Shown: positions 1-5,965 of the stretch, in pieces
Layout: each line of letters begins with the position of its first letter
How positions within the stretch are numbered: the stretch's first letter is position 1
Source of the DNA: DASQLQ01 sp035629935
GTDB lineage: Bacteria > Actinomycetota > CADDZG01 > WHSQ01
Assembly (NCBI GenBank): GCA_035629935.1
Contig: DASQLQ010000159.1
Span: 1-12,950, forward strand
Reading direction: 5' to 3'
Length of the DNA: 12,950 bases
Translations under genes and position numbers: made by a program
Notes under the pieces: model-generated
What the model was told of the DNA's origin: nothing
The model's input: the letters and a program-made list of their open reading frames with translations, nothing else
The model's database searches: none

Positions 1-11
1 CGATCGTTCGA

Positions 12-500
12 CTAGCCGGACTGTCTCTGCAGCGTCGCCGTTAGATGGTTCTGACTGGCGTGCTCGTCGAAGGCCATCGCCAACTCGTAGCTGAGAGAGT
101 CGCCGACGACCTCGAAAACGCGCGCCAGCCCGCCGATCGTCATGGCCGTCGGAGCGGAAGACAACTCGGTGCTGGCGACTTCGATGCGGGTGCCTTTGAA
201 GGTCCCGCTCTGCACCTCGACCACCCCATTGTTGTGAGCGATCACCAGCTCGATCCGACCCCCGTCTTTGACGCGCCAGAAGCCCGCCTCGGAGTGACTC
301 GGTGCTCCGGTAGCCAGGTTCCAGGTGTTCTGTCGGTAGTAGAGGAACGGACGGCCGTCGTGGTCCCAGCTCGACTCTTCTGAATAGGAGAAGTCGTCGA
401 TCGACGGATAGTGGCCTCGGCCCTCCCCGCGCCAGGTGCCGAGGAGGTAGGCGAGAGGCTCGACCAGCGGGTGGATCTGAATTTCTCCCCGTTTTTTCAT
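12..500 (-). CDS. Nitrobindin-like haem-binding beta-barrel protein (DUF1794/THAP4-like)
   Basis: Nitrobindins are small FABP-like beta-barrels whose ferric haem reacts with NO and isomerises peroxynitrite to nitrate in the cytoplasm. The protein shows the family hallmark GxWxGxGxG near its start (GTWRGEGRG, residues 21-29 of a 162-aa product) and ends with NHLTATLQRQSG. The histidine there (about H152) sits where Rv2717c-type proteins carry their proximal haem ligand. I start it at the ATG at 500 because an AGAAGAG Shine-Dalgarno-like stretch lies just upstream and the length fits the family. The in-frame ATG at 524 (170 aa) is possible but has no ribosome-binding site. The gene lies downstream of, and in the same direction as, the thioredoxin-like selenoprotein candidate, with about 166 nt between them. 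Family assignment is secure; the peroxynitrite activity is inferred from the family. Confidence 0.88.
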   Translation of the reverse strand: MKKRGEIQIHPLVEPLAYLLGTWRGEGRGHYPSIDDFSYSEESSWDHDGRPFLYYRQNTWNLATGAPSHSEAGFWRVKDGGRIELVIAHNNGVVEVQSGTFKGTRIEVASTELSSAPTAMTIGGLARVFEVVGDSLSYELAMAFDEHASQNHLTATLQRQSG

Positions 501-666
501 GCTCTTCTCATCTTGGAAGGCCATAATCACTAATGAACCACGCTCAACCGCCAGAACAAGGGCTGCCGGGTTGCTCGAACCGCCACGGAACGCAGCTGCA
601 CCCGCCCAGGTAACACGCAGCGAAACGCTCCGTCGGGCAACTCGGCGATAGCCCACTTCCTAGCAT

Positions 667-1227
667 CTACAAGGCCTCCTCGATGGCCTCTCCGAGTTGC
701 TCGAGCTCGATCGGGCCGTCGAAGCGCTGAACCTCTGCCCCCTTCTCGTCCAGAACGATCGTCACCGGTTGGTAGGGGACGCCATAGAGATCCCACACCT
801 CGGGCGAGTGCGCCATCGCGTAGGGGACGCCGAAGATCTCCACGTACTCCTTGCCGTCCTCGACCGTGTCGTTATTGGACACCCCGATGAAGGTCACTTT
901 TCCGTTGAACTTCTCAGCCAACTGGTTGAGGTGGGGCTGTTCGCCCTGGCATTGCGGTCACCACGACTCCCAAAAGTTCAGAACGACAGGCGTGCCCGCC
1001 TGCTCCTTCAGCTGAAAGGTCGACCCGTCGAAGGTGGTCACTCGGAAATCGGGGGCCGCGTAGGGAACACTGTTTCGTGGGGCCCCACTGTCCTTGGCTC
1101 CGGTCGCCGGAGCCTCGCTCGGTGGGGCGGCCGTGTCTGTCTGCGAGGCTCCTCCGCAGGCCCCCAGGAGCAGCAGCAGGACCATGGCGAAACGTTCCAC
1201 TTTCACGCCCTTCATCATCCGCCACAT
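667..1227 (-). CDS. Thioredoxin/TlpA-like lipoprotein with in-frame TGA at the first catalytic Cys; putative UxxC selenoprotein
   Basis: Read conventionally this is two fragments (958-1227 and 667-921). Both lie in the same frame, separated only by a TGA at 958-960 and a short coding stretch. Reading TGA as selenocysteine gives one 186-aa protein. It has a signal peptide with five consecutive leucines and a lipobox LGAC (Cys24), a low-complexity Ala/Ser/Pro linker (about 26-55), then a thioredoxin fold: VVLNFWESW-U-PQC with U at residue 90 and resolving Cys93, and the cis-Pro region GVPYQPVTIVLD (Pro154). TlpA-type proteins have WCxxC at exactly this point. It should be an extracytoplasmic, membrane-tethered thiol/selenol oxidoreductase. 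TGA is an ordinary stop elsewhere in the window (ends of the 1262-2407 and 10491-11735 genes), so a reassigned code is unlikely. Alternative starts are ATGs at 1218, 1215 and 1185. Only about 34 nt separate it from the divergent acyl-CoA dehydrogenase. A nonsense mutation or sequencing error is the competing explanation. Confidence 0.8.
934..946 (-). promoter_or_regulatory. Candidate bacterial SECIS-like hairpin just after the UGA
   Basis: In the mRNA, 12 nt after the UGA codon, GGGC and GCCC form a 4-bp all-GC stem around a 5-nt loop GAACA. The first loop nucleotide is G and lies 16 nt past the UGA. As I recall the general bacterial SECIS model, it asks for a short stem, a small apical loop with G among its first two bases, and a loop roughly 16-37 nt downstream, so this fits marginally. 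The lower stem is poor: GCCA with UGGC would leave a 13-nt bulge. An alternative CAGCC/GGCUG stem nearby competes with it. SelB recognition is not proven by this. Confidence 0.4.
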
Positions 1228-1246
1228 CGGGTGGCTAGTTTTTCTT

Positions 1247-1252
1247 TAGGCT
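1247..1252 (+). promoter_or_regulatory. Possible -10 box (TAGGCT) for the acyl-CoA dehydrogenase operon
   Basis: TAGGCT fits the actinobacterial TANNNT -10 pattern and ends 9 nt before ATG 1262, which would leave a leader of only a few nucleotides. No convincing -35 is present. It lies in the very short divergent gap shared with the selenoprotein candidate. Confidence 0.3.
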
Positions 1253-1261
1253 GTGGCCCTT

Positions 1262-2407
1262 ATGCCGCGCTGGCCTTTCTCTGAAGAGCACGAGCTGCTG
1301 CGCAAGTCGATCCGTGACTTCGTGGAATCAGAGCTCGCCCCACATGCCCAGGAGTGGGAGGAAAACAAGGACTTCCCGGATTCCGTCTTCACGCGGTTGG
1401 GCGAGATGGGGCTCTTGGGGTTGTCCTATCCGGAGAAGTACGGCGGTGGCGGCGGTGACTACATGTGCAGCATCGTCATGGCCGAAGAGATGGGCCGTTG
1501 CAACTCCGGCGGAGTCGGGATGGCAGTTGCAGTCCAAACCGACATGGCGGTCCCGCCCGTTCACAAGTTCGGCACCGAGGAGCAGAAAGAGCGCTACCTC
1601 GTCCCCGCGATCAAAGGCGAGTTGATCTTCTGTCTCGGGATCACCGAGCCGAACGCCGGGTCTGACGTGCAAGCGATCGAGACCGTCGCCAAGAAAGTCG
1701 ACGGTGGTTGGGTCATTAACGGTCGCAAGATCTTCATTACGAACGGGCGACGCGCCCACGCTATGACCCTCGTAGCCAAGACCGAGAAGGACGCCGGCCA
1801 CGCGGGACACAGCTTGTTCATCGTCGATACCGACACGCCCGGCTACGAGGTCGCCCGCACGCTCGAAAAGCTGGGGATGCATTCCTCCGACACCGCCGAG
1901 ATCTCTTTCACGGACATGTTCGTTCCCGACAACGCGATCCTCGGGAAAGAGGGCGAAGGTTTCTACAACATCTCGTGGGAGCTTCAGGGGGAGCGCTTGA
2001 TCGGTGCGGCCGGTTCGATCGCCGGCGCGAAGCGTGCGTTCGAAGCTGCGTTGGCTTATTCGAAGCAGCGCGAGACCTTCGGCAAACCGATCGGTAAGCA
2101 CCAGGCCGTCCGCCACATGCTGGCCGACATGGCGACCGAGGTGGAGGCCGCGCAGCAGCTCGTCTACACGGCCGCGTGGAAGGTCAACAAGGGCCAGTAC
2201 CCGGTGCGCGAGATCTCGATGGCGAAGCTCATCACCGGCGAGGTTGCGTGGCGCACGATCGATCGAGCCATGCAGATCTTCGGCGGCTACGGCTATTCGA
2301 TGGAGTTCCCGATCCAGCGCGGTTGGCGTGATTCGCGACTGATCCGCATCGGGGGCGGTACGGACGAGGTCATGCGTGACGTCATCGGAAAGATGGAGGG
2401 ATTTTGA
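1262..2407 (+). CDS. Acyl-CoA dehydrogenase (LCAD/IVD-like catalytic Glu position)
   Basis: A flavoprotein that oxidises acyl-CoA to trans-2-enoyl-CoA, passing electrons to ETF. The 381-aa product has the full ACAD layout: N-terminal helical domain (1-120), beta domain with the signature ITEPNAGSDV (about 127-136), and C-terminal FAD-contact segments GKPIGKHQ and QIFGGYGY. The medium-chain-type catalytic Glu site in the last helix reads IGGGTDEV, with Gly (about G365) in place of Glu. Instead LQGERL supplies a Glu (about E244) at the position used by long-chain and isovaleryl-CoA dehydrogenases, so the enzyme should be active. I prefer ATG 1262; GTG 1253 in frame would add three residues. A TAGGCT -10-like box ends 9 nt before 1262. 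It shares its stop with the start of the next gene. Substrate cannot be read from the sequence. Confidence 0.95.
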   Translation: MPRWPFSEEHELLRKSIRDFVESELAPHAQEWEENKDFPDSVFTRLGEMGLLGLSYPEKYGGGGGDYMCSIVMAEEMGRCNSGGVGMAVAVQTDMAVPPVHKFGTEEQKERYLVPAIKGELIFCLGITEPNAGSDVQAIETVAKKVDGGWVINGRKIFITNGRRAHAMTLVAKTEKDAGHAGHSLFIVDTDTPGYEVARTLEKLGMHSSDTAEISFTDMFVPDNAILGKEGEGFYNISWELQGERLIGAAGSIAGAKRAFEAALAYSKQRETFGKPIGKHQAVRHMLADMATEVEAAQQLVYTAAWKVNKGQYPVREISMAKLITGEVAWRTIDRAMQIFGGYGYSMEFPIQRGWRDSRLIRIGGGTDEVMRDVIGKMEGF

Positions 2408-3609
2408 AAGTCGACGAAGCCGCCGTCAGCTCGCCCATCCGTCCCGACACGCAGGGCGTGACGGCGGACGACTTCGAACTCTTCCGACCAGAGCACGAGG
2501 AGTTGCGCACGGCCGTTCGAGCGTTCGTCCAGAAAGAGTTGTTGCCACACGCCGAGGAATGGGAGAAGGCAGAGGCGTTCCCCAAGGACGTTTTCCCGCG
2601 CATCGGCGGCCTCGGCTTCTTCGGGATGAAGTACGGCGAGGAGTACGGCGGCTCCGGCCCAGATTTCCTCGCCGACGCGGTGGTCACCGAAGAGTTCGCC
2701 GGCTGCGGGTCCGGTGGAGTGTCGGCGTGTCTCGGTGCCCACAAGGATCTCTCAACCCTTTACGTGTCCAACTTCGGCAGCGACGAGCAGAAGCAACGCT
2801 GGCTGGCCCCTGCCCTCACGGGCGAGATCGTCGGTGCTCTTGCCGTTACCGAGCCGGACACGGGATCGGATGTCGCCAACATCCAGACCCGGGCCCGGAA
2901 GGACGGCGGTGATTGGGTCATCTCCGGAACGAAGACGTTCATTACGAACGGGGCGTGGGCCGACTTCGTCGTCGTTGCCGCGAAGACGCAACCGGACTCC
3001 GGTTACGAGGGGATCACGTTGTTCGTCGTCGATGCGGACACTCCCGGTTACTCGGCCCAGAAGCTGAGGATGCTCGGGTGGCGCTCGGGTCAGACCGGTG
3101 AGCTTTCGTTCTCCGACGTTCGGATCCCAGAAACCAACTGCTTGGGCGGTGAGGGCAACGGGTTCAAAGCGATCATGAACAACTTCGCCTGGGAACGTCT
3201 GATCATGGCGCTCGGCGCGGTAGCCGGAGCTCAGCGCATCTACGAGATCTCCAAGCAATATGCGCTCGACCGCAAAGCGTTCGGTCGTCCGATCGGAAAG
3301 TTCCAAGTGTGGCGCCATCGCTTCGCAGACATCGCAACGCGGCTCGAAGCCGCACGAGCCATGACTTACAACGCATTACGTCTCTACGCCGCGGGCGAGA
3401 ACCCGATCCGTGAGGTATCGATGGCGAAGCTCTACGCAACCGAGCTCGCGTTCCACGTGGCGGACGAGTGCGTGCAGATCCACGGAGGCTACGGGTACAC
3501 GACCGAGTTCCCGGCCGAACGTGCCCTGCGCGACGCGCGCCTCGGCCCTATCGGGGGCGGCACGTCCGAGATCATGAAAGAGATCATCGGCGGGACCTAC
3601 GGTTTGTAG
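2404..3609 (+). CDS. Acyl-CoA dehydrogenase, second tandem copy
   Basis: A 401-aa flavoprotein dehydrogenase of the same subfamily as the preceding gene and evidently an ancient duplicate of it: the order of motifs, the ending and long stretches match, but the sequences have diverged well beyond recent duplication. The signature VTEPDTGSDV is at about 148-157. FAWERL provides the LCAD/IVD-position Glu (about E264), while the MCAD position is Gly (about G385, in IGGGTSEIM). The start is TTG at 2404, overlapping the upstream TGA (TTGA), with GGAGGG ending 3 nt before it; this favours translational coupling. The alternative GTG at 2458 lies just before the conserved domain, so the first ~18 residues are uncertain. 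It may share substrates with its neighbour or form a heteromer with it; the sequence does not say which. Confidence 0.94.
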   Translation: MKVDEAAVSSPIRPDTQGVTADDFELFRPEHEELRTAVRAFVQKELLPHAEEWEKAEAFPKDVFPRIGGLGFFGMKYGEEYGGSGPDFLADAVVTEEFAGCGSGGVSACLGAHKDLSTLYVSNFGSDEQKQRWLAPALTGEIVGALAVTEPDTGSDVANIQTRARKDGGDWVISGTKTFITNGAWADFVVVAAKTQPDSGYEGITLFVVDADTPGYSAQKLRMLGWRSGQTGELSFSDVRIPETNCLGGEGNGFKAIMNNFAWERLIMALGAVAGAQRIYEISKQYALDRKAFGRPIGKFQVWRHRFADIATRLEAARAMTYNALRLYAAGENPIREVSMAKLYATELAFHVADECVQIHGGYGYTTEFPAERALRDARLGPIGGGTSEIMKEIIGGTYGL

Positions 3610-3980
3610 TGCGCACAGCGCTGTTCGTTGGCATCGCCGGTTTCTTCGGTGCTCTGACCCGCTACGGCGTGGCCGGTCTCGTGAGCAGAACCGAAGAGAC
3701 GTTCCCTTGGGGCACCTTTATCGTGAATGTCTCTGGGTGCTTCGTGTTGGGGTTGTTGGTGGCGATGTTCGCTCATCGTCTCGCCATCCATCCGGACGTA
3801 CGTGTCGCCGTGACCGTTGGATTCCTCGGCGCCTACACGACCTTCTCCACGTTCGCGCTGGAGACTTACGAGTTCGGCGAGACGCATTCATTGGGGCTCG
3901 CTGCCTTGAACGTGCTGGCCTCGGTTGTCTTCGGACTCGTAGCCGTGTGGGTCGGATCGGCTATCGGCCGCTCTATCTAG
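3609..3980 (+). CDS. crcB: Fluoride efflux channel CrcB/Fluc
   Basis: A 123-aa four-helix membrane protein that works as an antiparallel dimer to export fluoride. Family hallmarks are present in order: GFFGALTRYG (11-20, including the conserved Arg18), FIVNVSGCF with pore Asn40, and GFLGAYTTFSTF (71-82) carrying the TTFST element and the phenylalanines that line the fluoride path (F79, F82). Hydrophobic segments near 3-23, 36-56, 65-84 and 95-118 fit four helices. Its GTG start overlaps the previous stop by one base (TAGTG), so it is cotranslated with the dehydrogenases and has no room for its own fluoride riboswitch. Only one copy is visible; actinobacteria often carry a crcB pair. The function is well supported. 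Confidence 0.95.
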   Translation: MRTALFVGIAGFFGALTRYGVAGLVSRTEETFPWGTFIVNVSGCFVLGLLVAMFAHRLAIHPDVRVAVTVGFLGAYTTFSTFALETYEFGETHSLGLAALNVLASVVFGLVAVWVGSAIGRSI

Positions 3981-4005
3981 ATCGGAGCGCCAGCGTCCAG
4001 CGCGG

Positions 4006-4650
4006 CTACAGCAGGGTGACTGGGGTGACTCGGACGATCGCGGCGAGGTCGTGGCCGAGTGACGCGATGCCTTCTTCGGTCTCGACCGTGAGTGGGCCCG
4101 CGCCGGGAGCGACTTCCTTCACGCTCAGCTGCACGCCGGGGCGAAGACCGATCTGATCTAAGTACGGCAGGACGTCTTCTTTGACTTCGGAGATCTGCGC
4201 CACCACTCCTCCAGCCCCCGGCTCGACTTCCGTCAGACGCGTCATCTCGCGCAGATCGACGGGGCAGATCGGATGACCGTGGGGGCAGTAGTCGGGATAG
4301 TCGAGCGACTTCGCCATCGCTTCTTCGACACGGGCCGAGATCGCATGCTCGATCTTGTGTGCCTCGCCGTGAACCTCGTACCAAGCCATCCCCAGCTTGT
4401 CGACGAGCAGACATTCGACCAATCGGTGGCGCCTGAGCATCGTGTGGGCCAGCCGGCGGCCCTCGGGGGTCAACAGGATCGACCCGCCCTGCTCGCGGCT
4501 CAGATACCCCTCTCCCGCCAGGCGTTTGAGCATCTCCGAGGCCGAGGGCAGGGAGACCTCGAGGGTCCGGGCGATAACCGTTGCCGTGACCCGTTCGCCG
4601 TCTTCTTCGAGTCTTTTTGCTTCTTCGAGGTAGTCCTCTACCCCACGCAT
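4006..4650 (-). CDS. mntR: DtxR/MntR-family metal-dependent transcriptional repressor with FeoA-like C-terminal domain
   Basis: A 214-aa metalloregulator with an N-terminal winged HTH (about 1-60), a dimerisation and metal-binding domain (about 64-130), and an SH3/FeoA-like C-terminal domain (about 140-212). Aligned by eye with the two reference types, Asp6 and Glu9 (EDYLEE) match MntR Asp8 and Glu11 where DtxR has Met10, pointing to manganese. H75, E79, H94, E101 and H102 match the conserved set. His98 (VHGEAHKIEH) replaces the Cys102 of DtxR and Glu99 of MntR. Cys122 and Cys129 flank a CPHGHPICP loop. It is convergent with crcB (25-nt gap) and divergent from the M23 gene. No metal transporter adjoins it. 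The metal specificity, and hence the gene symbol, is inference; IdeR-like iron sensing is the alternative. Confidence 0.87.
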   Translation of the reverse strand: MRGVEDYLEEAKRLEEDGERVTATVIARTLEVSLPSASEMLKRLAGEGYLSREQGGSILLTPEGRRLAHTMLRRHRLVECLLVDKLGMAWYEVHGEAHKIEHAISARVEEAMAKSLDYPDYCPHGHPICPVDLREMTRLTEVEPGAGGVVAQISEVKEDVLPYLDQIGLRPGVQLSVKEVAPGAGPLTVETEEGIASLGHDLAAIVRVTPVTLL

Positions 4651-4656
4651 AGCCCC

Positions 4657-4662
4657 AGGATA
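4657..4662 (-). promoter_or_regulatory. -10 box (TATCCT) for leaderless transcription of the mntR-like gene
   Basis: On the minus strand TATCCT ends exactly 6 nt before the ATG at 4650, so it occupies -12 to -7. That is the spacing expected when transcription starts at the start codon. There is no Shine-Dalgarno sequence. No clear -35 hexamer is visible. The same geometry recurs upstream of the rsiG-like gene. Confidence 0.55.
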
Positions 4663-4745
4663 GGACTTTTCTTACGCTGCGCGACCGATTCGATACAGGC
4701 CGTGAGCAGGACTTTTGCTCCAGACCGGGAAAACTTCACCTGTGC

Positions 4746-4751
4746 TAGCGT
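4746..4751 (+). promoter_or_regulatory. Possible -10 box (TAGCGT) for the M23 peptidase gene
   Basis: TAGCGT matches TANNNT and ends 11 nt before the ATG at 4763, which would give a leader of about 4-5 nt. There is no -35 support, and the correct start of the gene is itself uncertain. Confidence 0.25.
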
Positions 4752-4762
4752 CACCCGCCGCA

Positions 4763-5956
4763 ATGCGATCACGCGGCATCCGGACGGGCCGGATAGTAGC
4801 GGGAGCCGTCCTTCTCATCTCAGCAGCGATGCTCGTCAAAGAGCGTGTTGCCGAAGAGAAGGGCCTACTCGGCGACCCCACCGAGCCCGAGCTCCAGGAT
4901 CGTCCACCACAAGATTCCCGTCGTTGGCTGCCCCTGTTCTTGAAGGTCGCGGTCATCTCTCTGCTCCTGGTCGTCAACGTTGCGTCGGTCTTCACCGGCC
5001 GGGCCGTTGGTAGCGAGACCGCGGGTAGCTCGACCGGGGAACTGAAGGAGCAGATGGATTCGATCCAGTCACGCCTCGACGCCACGACGGCGCGTATCGA
5101 GGAACTCCGCACGCAGAAAGACAATGTCCAAACACGCATCGAAGGGATCCGGACCCGGTTGGTTTCACTGTCTGCGCGCGAAGCCAAGCTGCAGTCCGAG
5201 GTCGTTAAGCGGGCGAAAGAGCTTTACAAGTCGGGCACGTCGACGATGGTCGCCACTCTCCTCGATGCCCAAAGCCTCCCTGAGGTGATGGACCGTGCCG
5301 AGGCTCTCTCGCACGTTTCCATGGACGACTCGAGCATCTTCATTTCGCTCGCTCGTTCGCAAGCCGAACTGGATCACCTCAACGACGAACTAGCGATCCA
5401 AAGGGCCGAGCTTGCAGGTGCTTCCGAGAGTGTGCTCGATGAATCGAAACGACTCCAAACGCAATTCGCCGAGGTCAAAGGCGATTACGAACGTCTCACG
5501 CGACGTCTGGCTCCGGCTTCGGCCGAGGCTCCAGCGTCGAGCGCGAATCTCCCCGTGTTGCGATCGACCGACGGCATGTTCTGTCCCGTTGCCGGACCGG
5601 TTTCGTTCACCGACTCCTGGGGCGCCCCGCGAGCCGGCCACACGCACCAGGGTGTCGACATGATGGGCAGCTACGGAACACCTCTAGTGGCGGTTACCTC
5701 GGGGTCGATCACGTACGCGGCTTACGACGGGAGCGGAGGCAACATGCTCTTCCTGTCCGGTGACGATGGGAACGCCTACTACTACATGCACAACCAGGAG
5801 AACCTGGTTTCCGGCGGACACGTGGAGGCGGGCCAGCAGATCGCCACCCTCGGTGACACCGGCAATGCCGCCGGCACGCCGCATCTTCACTTCGAGTACC
5901 ACCCAGGTGGGGGCGCTGCAGTGAACCCCTATCCGTTAGTGGCATCCCTCTGTTAA
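4763..5956 (+). CDS. Membrane-anchored coiled-coil M23 (LytM-type) metallopeptidase
   Basis: A cell-wall hydrolase of 397 aa that should cut peptidoglycan peptide cross-links outside the membrane. Order of parts: a membrane segment (about W55-G79), a long coiled coil (about 90-265) of the EnvC/PcsB type including ELYKSGTSTMVATLLDAQSL, then the M23 domain (about 275-397). Zinc ligands H295 and D299 (HQGVD) and H376 of HLH (374-376), with H374 and H343 (YMHN) as catalytic histidines, are all present, so it should be active. Cys274 (MFCPV) and the C-terminal Cys397 may form a disulfide. The start is uncertain: ATG 4763 adds an extra weak hydrophobic stretch (11-25) in codons unlike the rest, so ATG 4829 is credible; TTG 4715 is unlikely. 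FtsEX activation is typical for such coiled coils but is inference. The next gene follows after 9 nt. Confidence 0.9.
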   Translation: MRSRGIRTGRIVAGAVLLISAAMLVKERVAEEKGLLGDPTEPELQDRPPQDSRRWLPLFLKVAVISLLLVVNVASVFTGRAVGSETAGSSTGELKEQMDSIQSRLDATTARIEELRTQKDNVQTRIEGIRTRLVSLSAREAKLQSEVVKRAKELYKSGTSTMVATLLDAQSLPEVMDRAEALSHVSMDDSSIFISLARSQAELDHLNDELAIQRAELAGASESVLDESKRLQTQFAEVKGDYERLTRRLAPASAEAPASSANLPVLRSTDGMFCPVAGPVSFTDSWGAPRAGHTHQGVDMMGSYGTPLVAVTSGSITYAAYDGSGGNMLFLSGDDGNAYYYMHNQENLVSGGHVEAGQQIATLGDTGNAAGTPHLHFEYHPGGGAAVNPYPLVASLC

Positions 5957-5965
5957 CACTGGGGG

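Noticed and set aside
958..960. TGA reassigned to tryptophan (alternative genetic code)
   Set aside because: TGA ends the first acyl-CoA dehydrogenase and the glycosyltransferase at normal lengths, and ordinary TGG codes Trp throughout. Trp would also destroy the redox motif.
914..1225. Alternative 103-aa minus-strand frame bridging the TGA of the thioredoxin gene
   Set aside because: It is a different frame with no thioredoxin motifs. The gene does not need a frameshift to continue; only the TGA interrupts it.
1328..2116. 262-aa open frame antisense to the first acyl-CoA dehydrogenase
   Set aside because: Typical GC-rich shadow of a well-defined gene; no ribosome-binding site, no recognisable motif, and the sense strand carries full ACAD signatures.
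3560..3611. Fluoride (crcB) riboswitch before crcB
   Set aside because: The start codon overlaps the previous gene's stop, and the bases upstream encode the conserved dehydrogenase C-terminus; no riboswitch core was recognised.
3981..4005. Terminator between convergent crcB and the mntR-like gene
   Set aside because: Only a short GCGC/GCGC pairing is visible, with no T run; too weak to call.
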